Shown: positions 15,570 to 23,827, counted from the first letter of the stretch. The stretch: DNA of 64,000 bases from Polyangiaceae bacterium (GCA_020633205.1 JACKEB010000011.1:843501-907500), one strand, 5' to 3'. The notes: a model not told the origin generated them from the letters alone. A program made the numbers and translations.

Positions 15570-16991
15570 TTGTCGGCTAATCTCGAGTTCTTGCAGTCGC
15601 CCACGTCGCCTTCCACCGCCGGAACCGTTCTATGTGAGCGTTGCGGAGCTGCGTTCCGGCCGCCCCAGCTGGCGCACGCCGTGAGTTGCCCGTATTGCGC
15701 CCACGTGCAGGCGTTGGACCCCCACAAGCTGCGTGCACTTCAGCACTATCAAGCGAACGTCGAGCACGATCTTATTGCCGCGGAGAAACACGCGGACCAG
15801 CAGGCTGCGTACGAGAAGTGGTACGGCACCCCGGAGGATCGCCGCAACACAACGTCCGAGTTCTTCCTGATCGCGGGTGTATGCGCCGTGATCGCTGGCG
15901 TGGTGGGCGCAGTACTCGCCAGCTTGGGGCTGATGAACTGGATGCTGATGCCGACGGTCGTCCTGATGGGCGGCTTCATGTGCGGAGCGCTGGTGGTTTA
16001 CGCCCGAATGTTCATCAGCATGTTCCGCAAGGGGAACGTTCAACCCGGCCAGCTGGACGAACTCGTGGTGGCCTGCCCCAACTGTGGCGCACCCGGCAAG
16101 CTCACACCGGGAGACTCCATCGACACCTGCGCGCACTGTCACGCTGCGCTGGTCCCAGGCAGCACGGCCATCCAGCAAGGGTTGGAGGCCGCGGCTCGCG
16201 CGCGGCGCAAGGCGGCCCTGAGGCACTATCGTACGGAAATAAAGACGATTGCGAGCGTGTACGGTGGTGGCTCCGGGAAGCACGTGGTGTTCTTCGTGCT
16301 GGTGCCTTTCGCGGTGATGCTCACGCTACCGACGCTGATGATCACCGCTGAGCAGCTGCAGCAGGGCAAAGAGCTGCCGTTGCCCCCGCTGCTGATTCTG
16401 CTCGGCGTGAGTCTCGGGCTGTGGGGGACGATTGGGCTCATCCTGTGGCTACGCTGGTCCAAGCAACAGGCGACGGCGCGTGGCATGGCGCCCCTCGAGC
16501 GCGCCTTCAATGCTAGGCGCGGTAGCGGCACCCGCGGTCTTGCGGATTGGATTCTGACGCACTGGGCAGGTCCGTTTCCGATCCAGCGCCTCTACACCGG
16601 AGTCAACCACCAGTTCATGGCGGGCAACTGCCACGGCTTTCCGTTCCTGATCGATTTCAACCCGAGCAAGGCGCAGCACATGGTGACGCGTGCGACGCTG
16701 CACGTCGCCGCGGAGATCCCCGGGGTGAAGCCCCTGGATATCGACCACCAAGCCGCTTTGACGATTCTTGGCGCTCCATTACCTCAGGGAAACCAAACGG
16801 CGAGTGACCTGCGATTCGGCTTGGAGCGGGCTGGCTTCGAGCTCCGGGTGAGTGAAGCTGGCCTTAGCGTTTCTGCCGAGGGTGAGCGCCTGAAGCAGTT
16901 GCGCAAGCACCCGGAGCTATTGGCAGAATGGACGTCTGTCGTGACGGGCTGCGTGGCGTTGGTAACCGCCCTGGGTGGCCGCCCCGGATGA
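15570..16991 (+). CDS. Zinc-ribbon multi-pass membrane protein
   Basis: 473 residues from TTG 15570, the only plausible upstream start in frame. A first zinc ribbon (LCERCGAAF and SCPYCAHV) is followed by two membrane helices (~95-150), a second ribbon (ACPNCGAPG and TCAHCHAAL, ~170-200), two more helices (~235-300), then a soluble ~165-residue C-terminal domain (WAGPFPIQRLYTGVNHQF) of unknown fold. The paired ribbons at the membrane suggest a sensing or scaffold role. No catalytic motif is visible. Confidence 0.78.
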   Translation: MSANLEFLQSPTSPSTAGTVLCERCGAAFRPPQLAHAVSCPYCAHVQALDPHKLRALQHYQANVEHDLIAAEKHADQQAAYEKWYGTPEDRRNTTSEFFLIAGVCAVIAGVVGAVLASLGLMNWMLMPTVVLMGGFMCGALVVYARMFISMFRKGNVQPGQLDELVVACPNCGAPGKLTPGDSIDTCAHCHAALVPGSTAIQQGLEAAARARRKAALRHYRTEIKTIASVYGGGSGKHVVFFVLVPFAVMLTLPTLMITAEQLQQGKELPLPPLLILLGVSLGLWGTIGLILWLRWSKQQATARGMAPLERAFNARRGSGTRGLADWILTHWAGPFPIQRLYTGVNHQFMAGNCHGFPFLIDFNPSKAQHMVTRATLHVAAEIPGVKPLDIDHQAALTILGAPLPQGNQTASDLRFGLERAGFELRVSEAGLSVSAEGERLKQLRKHPELLAEWTSVVTGCVALVTALGGRPG

Positions 16992-17007
16992 GGGCCTGGC
17001 GCCTAGC

Positions 17008-18564
17008 CTAGGATCTCGCGAGCGCTAGAGTGCGCATGGGCAGCCAGCCAAAGCGCTTGCTCTGGGACTTCGCCGCGGCGCGCGCCGCTTTGATGCCGGA
17101 AGCCAAGCAAGGTGAGACACCGGGCCCCGTCACACCGGAGCCGGCGAGGTACAGGCCCTCCACCGCGCCCTTGGTCTGATAGGCGTTGGGGCCAAACTGG
17201 CTGGGGATCACGGCTGGGCCGTAGATCCCTCCGGCAACGACCCCGGCGAAGTGCATGTTGCTGAGGGGCGTCGAGACGTCCTCCACCACGACGTCTCCGA
17301 TGATCCCTGGCCAGCGCCGGTCGACCGCGGCGCGCAGCGTGGCCGCGGCTTCCGCCTTGAAGGTTTCGTATTCGTCACCGCGCTTGAGCGCCTTGGCGTC
17401 CTGCCACTTCGCGAATGGAGCAAAGGGCACCAACGTGACGACCTCCAGGGTGCTCATGCCTTCGGGCGCCATCTGGTGAGTGTCGTCCTTCAACGAGTTG
17501 GGGGAGAGGAAGAACGCGTGGTCCTCGGGCAGCTTCGAACCCTTCTGCGCGTAGCCGAACGCCTCGTCCAAATCCCAGGTGTGGTAGTCCCACACATTGA
17601 ACGCGCCCATGCCGTGATCGCGTAGATCGCGGTTCATGCCGTAGTAGAGGCACAGCGAGCCCACCGACGGCATGTTTTTGCTGACCTTCCGCCGCAGCTT
17701 CTGGGGAACCACGTCATGCTCGAGCAAGCGCCCGTAGGTGAGCGTCGGATCGATCGCGCTGATTACTACATCCGCGGGGAAATGTTCGCCGTCGCTCAGC
17801 GTCACACCGCTGACCTTGCCGCCCTCGGTGTGGATCTTCGCGACCTCTGCACGCCGCTTGTACACCACACCCAGCTTGCGGCCCGCGTCGACCAAGGCGT
17901 CGCGCAAGGTGCCGCTGCCGCCGCGGGGGAACCAACCGCCGCTATCCAGGTAGTGGGCGAGCAGGCCCACGCCGAGCAGCGCAGGTGCCTGGCTCGGCGG
18001 TAGTCCGTAGTCACCGCACTGGGCGCCGAGCACGCTCCTGAGCTTCGGGTTCTGGATCGCGCGGTTCAGGTAGTGCCCATACGTCTCCAGGGCTAGGCGC
18101 GCGATCTTCGGCACTTGCATGAGCTTCTTCGCGCCGCTCACGTCGGAGCGCATCAACGGCAGCATGGCCTTCACCACGCTGAAGTAGCGGTCGACGTCCG
18201 CTCGATCCTCGGGGAAAAGCGCGAGCAGGTTGTCCCGATAGTTGTCGGCGCCTTGAGGCACCTTCACCTCGAAGTCGGGGAAGCGCAGCAAGTCGAAGCA
18301 CTCGGGATCCATCGGCGCCATCAGTGCGCTGGGGTCGACCCCACAGCGCTCCAGCACGCGGTACATATCGCCGCCCGGATCGCACTGCCCGACGTAGTGC
18401 ACGCCGGGGTCGAAGTGGAACTTCTTGCGCTTGAACGGATTCAGGAAGCCGCCGAGCTGCTTTTCGCGTTCGAGCGCCACGACCTCGAAGCCGGCTTGAG
18501 CCAAACCGACGGCTGCCGTTAGTCCCCCCGCCCCGGTACCGATCACCACCGCTCGCTTCGCCAT
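17008..18564 (-). CDS. FAD-dependent oxidoreductase, phytoene desaturase/RetSat family
   Basis: 518 residues from ATG 18564, preceded by an AGGAG Shine-Dalgarno; the upstream in-frame start is rejected. The Rossmann FAD motif GTGAGGLTAA (residues 9-18) is followed by Glu at the strand end (VVALEREKQLGG). The C-terminal FAD-contact motif is GLYLAGSGVTGPGV. HFDPGVHYVG resembles carotenoid isomerase and retinol-saturase homologues. It probably oxidises, saturates or isomerises a polyunsaturated isoprenoid or lipid. Divergent from a TetR regulator with a large palindrome between them, suggesting direct repression. Confidence 0.88.
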   Translation of the reverse strand: MAKRAVVIGTGAGGLTAAVGLAQAGFEVVALEREKQLGGFLNPFKRKKFHFDPGVHYVGQCDPGGDMYRVLERCGVDPSALMAPMDPECFDLLRFPDFEVKVPQGADNYRDNLLALFPEDRADVDRYFSVVKAMLPLMRSDVSGAKKLMQVPKIARLALETYGHYLNRAIQNPKLRSVLGAQCGDYGLPPSQAPALLGVGLLAHYLDSGGWFPRGGSGTLRDALVDAGRKLGVVYKRRAEVAKIHTEGGKVSGVTLSDGEHFPADVVISAIDPTLTYGRLLEHDVVPQKLRRKVSKNMPSVGSLCLYYGMNRDLRDHGMGAFNVWDYHTWDLDEAFGYAQKGSKLPEDHAFFLSPNSLKDDTHQMAPEGMSTLEVVTLVPFAPFAKWQDAKALKRGDEYETFKAEAAATLRAAVDRRWPGIIGDVVVEDVSTPLSNMHFAGVVAGGIYGPAVIPSQFGPNAYQTKGAVEGLYLAGSGVTGPGVSPCLASGIKAARAAAKSQSKRFGWLPMRTLALARS

Positions 18565-18611
18565 CTCGATCTCCTGGACTCGCCGCCTAGCCTCGGTCAA
18601 CCCGGAGCCTC

Positions 18612-18648
18612 ATGTAAACGGCGATAACAATGTTATTGGTGTTTACAT
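18612..18648. promoter_or_regulatory. 37-bp nested palindrome, likely TetR operator
   Basis: Outer arms ATGTAAAC (18612-18619) and GTTTACAT (18641-18648) and inner arms ATAAC (18624-18628) and GTTAT (18632-18636) are all centred on base 18630. It lies between the divergent FAD oxidoreductase and the TetR gene, 48 bases upstream of the oxidoreductase start. Two concentric palindromes fit one wide operator or two TetR dimers. Confidence 0.75.
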
Positions 18649-18765
18649 TGCGACCCTGGGCACGTCAAGTTGGGCAAACGCTTTTCCTCTCCCCCAACTC
18701 TCGATCTGGCTGAAAGCGCAGCCGAACGCGCGCAAAAGCCTGCGAGCGCGAGCTTTGACCGGTAT

Positions 18766-19383
18766 ATGAATGCGGCAATGGGCGCGACCTATCACCATGG
18801 CTCCCTGCGGGAGACGCTGCTCGATGCCGGTGTGGAGCTGGTAGCAGAAGCTGGCATCGACGCCTTGTCCCTGCGTGAGCTGGCGCGTCGCGCCGGGGTG
18901 AGCAGCGCCGCTCCGTACCGTCACTTTCCCGACAAGGACGCGCTGCTGCGGGGGGTCGCCGCCCGGGGCTACCAGCGTTTCGATCAGGCGCTCGGCAAGG
19001 TCAGCAAGCAGTGCGCGGAGACCTCCGCGCTTGAAGCTGTGCAACAACTAGGCGTCGCGTATGTTCGATTTGCCGCGCGGAACCCAAATCTGTTTCGCTT
19101 GATCTTCAGTCCCATCGGTCAAGCCAGTGGTCACGACCCCGAGCTTGACAAGGCGTGTCGCCAGTCGGCAGAGCACTTGCCCCGCGCCCTGATGCGCCTG
19201 CATGAAGAAGGCATCGCCACCAGCATTAGCGTTCAAGAGCTGACCGAGCTCGCCTGGGCGCTGGTGCACGGCGTGGCCATGCTCTACCTGGATGGCTTGG
19301 TCGGCGATGGCAAGCCCCTGAGCGCCGAGAAGGCGGCTGAGCGCGTCACTCAGCATTTGGTGGCGCTCTTCCGCGCGGATTAG
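18766..19383 (+). CDS. TetR/AcrR-family transcriptional regulator
   Basis: 205 residues from ATG 18766 (ATG 18778 equally possible; a TTG at 18670 would add 32 residues of no family resemblance). The N-terminal helix-turn-helix is textbook TetR: ALSLRELARRAGVSSAAPYRHFPDKDALL. The C-terminal domain (about residues 75-205) includes PNLFRLIFSP and WALVHGVAMLYLDG, the latter like the WHG-type TetR effector domain. It probably represses itself and the divergent FAD oxidoreductase through the palindrome at 18612-18648, responding to a hydrophobic ligand. The stop directly abuts the convergent DUF4259 stop. Confidence 0.92.
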   Translation: MNAAMGATYHHGSLRETLLDAGVELVAEAGIDALSLRELARRAGVSSAAPYRHFPDKDALLRGVAARGYQRFDQALGKVSKQCAETSALEAVQQLGVAYVRFAARNPNLFRLIFSPIGQASGHDPELDKACRQSAEHLPRALMRLHEEGIATSISVQELTELAWALVHGVAMLYLDGLVGDGKPLSAEKAAERVTQHLVALFRAD

Positions 19384-19815
19384 TTACCTCTTGGTAGCCT
19401 TCTTCGCGCGCTGCTTTGGTTCTTGGGGGGGAGGCGCGTCGTCTTCATCCAGCGCCCGGATCAAGGCATCAAAGGTCTTGGTCACGGCTCTGCGACGCGC
19501 CTTGAAGCCGTCGCTCATTTCAAAGTCGGGCTCCTCTTTGATCTTGTCCTCGATCTGGAGAAAGCGCGCCTTCCAGCGCTTGGCGACTTCGCGACTCGAT
19601 TCGGGTTTCGATTTGTCTACGAGCAAGCCAAAGGCACCCGCTTCCTTCGCGGCGAAGCCAAGCAACGCCACGTAGCCCAGCAAGCCCTGCACGTCGTCCC
19701 ACTGCGACTCTTCATCGTCGAGCACCGTGAGCGCCTCGCGCCAGCGCTCTGTCTCGAAGCTCAACAGATCCATCGCGTGGTCGTTTTGAAACGGTCCTGG
19801 TCCCCAGTCACCCAT
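19384..19815 (-). CDS. DUF4259-like protein
   Basis: 143 residues. The N terminus MGDWGPGPFQNDHAMDLL matches the start of DUF4259 proteins (MGxWGxGPFxNDxAxD). The remainder is helical and charged, ending in a Lys/Arg-rich tail (KQRAKKATKR). The family's function is unknown; such small proteins often sit near immunity or house-keeping genes. Its start overlaps the stop of the gene at 19808-20179 by eight bases, so it is the last gene of a minus-strand operon that begins with the 577-residue membrane protein and is interrupted by an inserted module. Confidence 0.75.
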   Translation of the reverse strand: MGDWGPGPFQNDHAMDLLSFETERWREALTVLDDEESQWDDVQGLLGYVALLGFAAKEAGAFGLLVDKSKPESSREVAKRWKARFLQIEDKIKEEPDFEMSDGFKARRRAVTKTFDALIRALDEDDAPPPQEPKQRAKKATKR

Positions 19816-20179
19816 GGGGCGAGTCTACGCTAGGCGTCGCCGTGTGCTCGAGGCGAAACGTGGGCAAGCGGCGTTCGGGTGACCAGCCTTCTGCGAGTGC
19901 ACGCCGGATCAACGGAGCCACGAAGGCTGGCGTGATGAGCGCGGGGGTGTTCCGCGCTGAGCTGTGCAAGTGGAGCATCCCGTCGCGCTCCTCGAACCCG
20001 CACAGGTTCAGCCAGGGGTCCCGCCAGTCCTTGAGCTTGATCACCAGCCGTTGCCCCGAGGAATCGGACCCGCTCACGCGCAGCTCGCTCGAGTCGTAGC
20101 CCGGCTGCAGGCGCCACCAGTACTCGCGCCCCTCGACGCTGATGCGACGGTAGCCGCGGCGTTTGCGCGGGCGGGTCAC
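19808..20179 (-). CDS. Hypothetical protein, ancestral downstream partner of the 577-residue protein
   Basis: 123 residues from GTG 20179. Basic N terminus (MTRPRKRRGYRRI), then an aromatic beta-rich body (GREYWWRLQPGYD, LVIKLKDWRDPWLN). No family is recognised. The start codon GTG overlaps a TGA that closes a preserved relic of the upstream gene's last codons (GTGA). This shows the two genes were once translationally coupled before an 827-bp insertion separated them. Downstream it overlaps the DUF4259 gene by eight bases. Confidence 0.75.
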   Translation of the reverse strand: MTRPRKRRGYRRISVEGREYWWRLQPGYDSSELRVSGSDSSGQRLVIKLKDWRDPWLNLCGFEERDGMLHLHSSARNTPALITPAFVAPLIRRALAEGWSPERRLPTFRLEHTATPSVDSPHG

Positions 20180-20210
20180 TTCCCTAGCTCCGTGACCACG
20201 ACCTCTGGGG
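20178..20210. repeat. 33-bp direct repeat, left copy
   Basis: Exact copy of 21038-21070. Read on the minus strand it keeps the last codons (PEVVVTELGK) of the 577-residue protein, followed by TGA that overlaps the GTG start of the next gene. It marks the left edge of an inserted 827-bp module. Confidence 0.9.
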
Positions 20211-20274
20211 AACCCGGGCGCCGCATTCAGTAAGTGTACGCGAAACTCGGCGAGCGACGGGTGAGGAGTGCGCT

Positions 20275-20478
20275 ATGCTGGACCTCGTGGACGCGTTGGA
20301 CGAGGACGCCATCAAGCGCAGTCGGGAGACCCCTCCGGCGGAGAAGCTACGCCAAGCGCTGGAGCTGATGGACGCTGGCTTTCGCCTCCAGCGCGCCAAG
20401 CTTCGCATACGCCATCCGAACGCCTCCGAGGAGGAGCTAGAAGCGCGCTTCTTTGCCTGGCTGTGCCGTGAAGAGTGA
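20275..20478 (+). CDS. Small partner of the nucleotidyltransferase
   Basis: 67 residues, with a purine-rich ribosome binding site (GAGGAG) a few bases before ATG 20275. It is almost wholly helical and charged: KLRQALELMDAGFRLQRAKLRIRHPNASEEELEARFFAWLCREE in outline (read in pieces). The HPNASEEELEARFFAWL segment is, from memory, typical of short proteins encoded before minimal nucleotidyltransferases. It overlaps the next gene by 11 bases, so translation is coupled. It may be an antitoxin or an activity-tuning subunit; that is inference. It lies inside the repeat-flanked insertion. Confidence 0.75.
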   Translation: MLDLVDALDEDAIKRSRETPPAEKLRQALELMDAGFRLQRAKLRIRHPNASEEELEARFFAWLCREE

Positions 20479-21055
20479 AACGACGGAGGCGGCGCTTGCG
20501 CACGCCGCCGCCACACTGCAGGGCTTGGGCGTCCGTTTCGCTTTGGTTGGTGGGTTAGCGATTTCCGTGCGGAGTGAGGTGCGCTTTACGCGGGACGTGG
20601 ACCTTGCCGTGGCTGTCGCCAATGATGTCGAGGCGGAGGATGTGATCTATCGCCTTCGTGCCGCAGGGTACTCGCCGGTCACGACCGTGGAGCATGAGAG
20701 GCACCAGCGGCTTGCCACCGCTAGGTTGCGTTCCCCGTCGGGTCTGGTCGTGGACTTGATCTTTGCGTCTTGTGGCATCGAGGCGGAGGTCGTCAATGCG
20801 GCGTCCATGTTTGACTACCCCGGAGTCGGCGCGATACCTGTCGCCGAGTCAGAAGAGTTGCTTGCGATGAAGGTCCTGTCTATGACGGACCAGCGCCTTC
20901 AGGACCGCATCGACGCGCGGAACCTGCTCCTCTGCAATGAGGTCGATCTGGCTCGAGTCCGCCAGCGACTCAGAGAAATCGAGCAACGTGGCTATGATCG
21001 CGACCAGGACTTGAGCGAGAAGCTGGAGACCGTGCTTACTTCCCTAGCTCCGTGA
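20468..21055 (+). CDS. Minimal nucleotidyltransferase (AbiEii/DUF6036-like)
   Basis: 195 residues from GTG 20468, which overlaps the partner gene's stop. The polymerase-beta-type nucleotidyltransferase signature is intact: VGG (Gly28-Gly29), then TRDVDLAV with Asp43 and Asp45, and a third carboxylate Asp96 in VVDLIFA. LLAMKVLSMTD and RIDARNLLL follow as in AbiEii-like and DUF6036-like families. It should transfer a nucleotide to RNA, protein or another acceptor. Its last five codons and stop lie inside the right 33-bp repeat, so the C terminus was supplied by the target. Candidate toxin or defence enzyme. Confidence 0.82.
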   Translation: MKSETTEAALAHAAATLQGLGVRFALVGGLAISVRSEVRFTRDVDLAVAVANDVEAEDVIYRLRAAGYSPVTTVEHERHQRLATARLRSPSGLVVDLIFASCGIEAEVVNAASMFDYPGVGAIPVAESEELLAMKVLSMTDQRLQDRIDARNLLLCNEVDLARVRQRLREIEQRGYDRDQDLSEKLETVLTSLAP

Positions 21056-22769
21056 CCACGACCTCTGGGGGCTTGGACTTGAAGACTTGGTCGTAGGCTG
21101 CGGCCGCGGCTTTTTGGATTTCCGCTGGGGACTTGTCGAAGAGCTTTTCGGTGAGCTGCGCCAGCTGAGTTCGCTCGCGGCGCAGGGCGCTGAGCCATTG
21201 GTCTTTCGGTAGCAGCCCAAGCTCATGACCCAAGAGCGACAGCACGAAGGCGCCGCCGTGGGCTCGGGGGAGGCTGGTGACGTCGCTGAGGCCGGAGGCG
21301 GCGACGCGCCACAGGGCGATGCGCGGACAGGGTTGTTCGCGCATCAGCAAGAGTAGCCGCGAGGAAACAAACGCTCGCTTGTCGATGCTGTCCTTGCCGG
21401 CGCCCTCAGGCAGCGCGAACTGGTCGGGATCGAGGCGCTTCTTCTCCAGCTGCTCGACGACGAACTCCCGCTCTTGTAGCTCCAAGATGTGAGTGAGCGC
21501 GCTGTCGACCTGGCGCTGATAGCCCTCGAGGCGATCCGCCGCCTTGACGATTTGCTGCGCGTCCGGGTCGTTGATCTCGTCGAGCTGCTCCACCAAGGCT
21601 TCCGGCATGCGTAGGGTCACGTCACCCCGGAGGCGGTAGTTCTTGCGGCGCAGCGCCTGGATGCCGAGGTCGCGGCGCTTGAGCTCGCTCGCGACGAACT
21701 CCGCGTCGTCCTGCGAGAACTCGGAGTTATTGACGATCTCTTCGAATACGAGAGGCGCCGCCTTGCGCCCAGCCGTGAGCACCGCCTCGTTGTTGTCCCG
21801 TCCGATGTCGAGGCCCAGGGTGCCGTTGGTTCCGGACGGCAAGAGCAGGCGGTCCAAGAAGTAGTACTCGTTGTACTCGATGGGCAGCATGACGAAGTCG
21901 TGCCCCGGGGAGAGCAGGCCGGTAGCCGTCATGTTGAAGTTGAGGCGATCGATGCGCTTGCCCCACATCACCTTCAGCTCTTGGGAGCCGATCTTCACCG
22001 AGAAGCGCCGTCGCACCACGTATGCCATCAGCCAGTTGGAGCTCAGGCCGTCGTTGGTGGTCTCCAGGTAGGCGTACAAGAAGGCGGGCACCTTGGCGTC
22101 GGTAAACGCCAGGTTCAGCGCGTTCAGCTTCTTGTTGTAGTCCAGGTAGAGTTCCTCGGTCGGCTTCGTCTTGCTCATGGCGATGCTCGCGCTCACCACA
22201 TCCGAGAGGCGGTTGTACGCATCGTCGCCCGTTTGCTTCTGCACCGCGGGGCTCAGTAGCTCGTCGGTGAAGGGCTTGGTGTCCTGCGCTTTGTCGATGG
22301 CGACCACGAAGCCTGTTAGTGGCTTGTCGAGCGCCTTGCCGAGGGGCGTCGCGAGAAACGCATCTTCAGGAGTCGGGTTGTACTTCTTGTAGATGACGAT
22401 GCCTGCGGTCGCGAGCACCAGCAACGCAAGACCGACGAACACGACCAAGCTGGGCGCGCGGGTAGAAGACCTGGGTACCTCCGCCGAGCTTCGGAGCTCC
22501 GCGAACGCGTTGCTGACGGCGACCGGGTCCTGGATGTCTACGTCTTTACCGCGCGGATGTAACTGCAGGAAGGCGGCCTGGAGCACGTGCTCGGGGGTCG
22601 CCTCAAGCAGGTCCGCTCGCGCCGTCGCGAGCGCCTTTCCCATGTTGCGCTTCACCCGGCCCCGAAGCAGCGGGTCGATATTGGAGACGGCGAGGTGCGT
22701 CGCCTCAGTGAGGCCGAGCTCCTCGGCGCGTACCAGGGCGAGCAACGTATGTGACTGAACGCTTCCCAC
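21036..22769 (-). CDS. Single-pass membrane protein, hypothetical
   Basis: 577 residues from GTG 22769 (MGSVQSHTLLALVRAEELG). An N-terminal helical segment (~100 residues, NIDPLLRGRVKRNMGKAL) precedes one membrane helix (~107-126, SLVVFVGLALLVLATAGIVI), then a ~450-residue mixed domain containing LSPGHDFVMLPIEYNEYYFLD and a long helical stretch. No recognised family. It headed an operon with the genes at 19808 and 19384 before an insertion duplicated its last codons. The present stop TAA (21036-21038) is made at the insertion edge; the relic copy at 20178 ends in TGA. Confidence 0.75.
   Translation of the reverse strand: MGSVQSHTLLALVRAEELGLTEATHLAVSNIDPLLRGRVKRNMGKALATARADLLEATPEHVLQAAFLQLHPRGKDVDIQDPVAVSNAFAELRSSAEVPRSSTRAPSLVVFVGLALLVLATAGIVIYKKYNPTPEDAFLATPLGKALDKPLTGFVVAIDKAQDTKPFTDELLSPAVQKQTGDDAYNRLSDVVSASIAMSKTKPTEELYLDYNKKLNALNLAFTDAKVPAFLYAYLETTNDGLSSNWLMAYVVRRRFSVKIGSQELKVMWGKRIDRLNFNMTATGLLSPGHDFVMLPIEYNEYYFLDRLLLPSGTNGTLGLDIGRDNNEAVLTAGRKAAPLVFEEIVNNSEFSQDDAEFVASELKRRDLGIQALRRKNYRLRGDVTLRMPEALVEQLDEINDPDAQQIVKAADRLEGYQRQVDSALTHILELQEREFVVEQLEKKRLDPDQFALPEGAGKDSIDKRAFVSSRLLLLMREQPCPRIALWRVAASGLSDVTSLPRAHGGAFVLSLLGHELGLLPKDQWLSALRRERTQLAQLTEKLFDKSPAEIQKAAAAAYDQVFKSKPPEVVVTELGK
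21038..21070. repeat. 33-bp direct repeat, right copy
   Basis: Identical to 20178-20210 over 33 bases. On the minus strand it encodes the C terminus (PEVVVTELGK) of the 577-residue protein. On the plus strand it supplies the last codons and stop of the nucleotidyltransferase. Confidence 0.9.
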
Positions 22770-22815
22770 GATCGGGTCCTTCCAATGACCCGCGTCGCGC
22801 CTGCGTCACGAGTGC

Positions 22816-23544
22816 CTACCAGTATTTCTCTACGGAAATGTGCCCTGGCTTGCGCACGCGGTGCTTGACCAAGCCGAGGGGTTTGAGCGCCTCGTGGGTA
22901 TCATCGATCATCTGGGGATTGCCGCACAAAAGCACATGGCAATGCTCAGGTTCGAGCTCGGCGCCTGCGAGCGCCTGGATGCGCCCATCCGCGAGGGCCG
23001 CGGGGATGCGTCCGGAGATCTCCCCGGGGCCTGCCGGCTCTCGACTCACGCAGCGCAAGTAGCGGAAGTTGCTGTGCTTTGCCTCAAACTCCCGCAGCTC
23101 GTCGGCGTAGGCGAAATGAGCCCGCTCGCGGACGCCATGCACCACGAACAGGCGCTCGAAGTGGTCCCACAGCTGTCCGCTACGCAACATCGAGATGAAC
23201 GGTCCGAGCCCCGTGCCCGTAGCGACCAACCAACCGTCGCGTGTGGTGGGCACGTGCTTGAGGGTGAAGAAGCCTTGAGCGTGGGGATTCAAGTCGATGG
23301 GGCTGCCTTCGGCGATCTCGAACAGGCTGGGGGTGAGGGCGCCCCCGAGCACCTCCGTCACGAGGAACTCGAGTGGCTCGCCAGGCGCGGAGGCTGCTGA
23401 ATAGGAGCGGCGCACCAAGCCGGCGGGGGTTTCCACCCCGAAGTTGAAGAACTGACCCGGCTCGAACTTGGCGCTTTTGTTCAAACGAAAGGTCGAGAGG
23501 CCCGGGGCCCAGTCAATGCGCTTCACGAGCGCGACGCTGCTCAT
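22816..23544 (-). CDS. fpr: Ferredoxin-NADP+ reductase
   Basis: 242 residues from ATG 23544 (another ATG four codons upstream is possible). FAD binding: RRSYSAAS (the RxYS motif). NADP binding: GTGLGPFISML and CGNPQMIDD. The end VEKYW carries the aromatic C-terminal residue that stacks on FAD in bacterial Fpr-type reductases. The length is normal for the short bacterial subfamily. It moves electrons between NADPH and ferredoxin or flavodoxin, in redox balance or oxidative stress. It precedes the 577-residue gene by 46 bases on the same strand. Confidence 0.95.
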   Translation of the reverse strand: MSSVALVKRIDWAPGLSTFRLNKSAKFEPGQFFNFGVETPAGLVRRSYSAASAPGEPLEFLVTEVLGGALTPSLFEIAEGSPIDLNPHAQGFFTLKHVPTTRDGWLVATGTGLGPFISMLRSGQLWDHFERLFVVHGVRERAHFAYADELREFEAKHSNFRYLRCVSREPAGPGEISGRIPAALADGRIQALAGAELEPEHCHVLLCGNPQMIDDTHEALKPLGLVKHRVRKPGHISVEKYW

Positions 23545-23588
23545 CTCTCGCAGCACTTAGCGACGCCACGGGCCCATGGCAAGCGACG

Positions 23589-23804
23589 TCAGGTGTCTTC
23601 CTGGTTGCGCTCCTCGCCTTCATCGCTCTCATCTTCGCCTGAGGCTTGACCGTCATTAGGCGCTGGTGCCGGGCCGCGCTTGGCCATGCGTCGCAGGCGC
23701 ATGCGGTGGTTGAGCCGGTGCTTGGCTTCTCGCTCCGCGTCGGCCGACTTGATGATCCGCCAGACGAACAGCCAGACCACCATGACCAGGATGATGTAGA
23801 GCAC
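23589..23804 (-). CDS. Small single-pass membrane protein
   Basis: 71 residues: one N-terminal membrane helix (MLYIILVMVVWLFVWRII), a basic stretch (AKHRLNHRMRLRRMAKRG) and a strongly acidic tail (GEDESDEGEERNQEDT). This charge layout is typical of small bitopic proteins that dock cytosolic partners. It follows the lipase-like gene after 23 bases and is followed after 44 bases by fpr, so it may be in the same transcript. No family is recognised; the coding call rests on composition and spacing. Confidence 0.6.
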   Translation of the reverse strand: MLYIILVMVVWLFVWRIIKSADAEREAKHRLNHRMRLRRMAKRGPAPAPNDGQASGEDESDEGEERNQEDT

Positions 23805-23827
23805 AGCCTTCGCTAGGTTGACCGCCC

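Noticed and set aside
20178..21070. Insertion sequence bounded by target duplications
   Set aside because: No transposase, no terminal inverted repeats, and 33 bp is far longer than usual IS target duplications.
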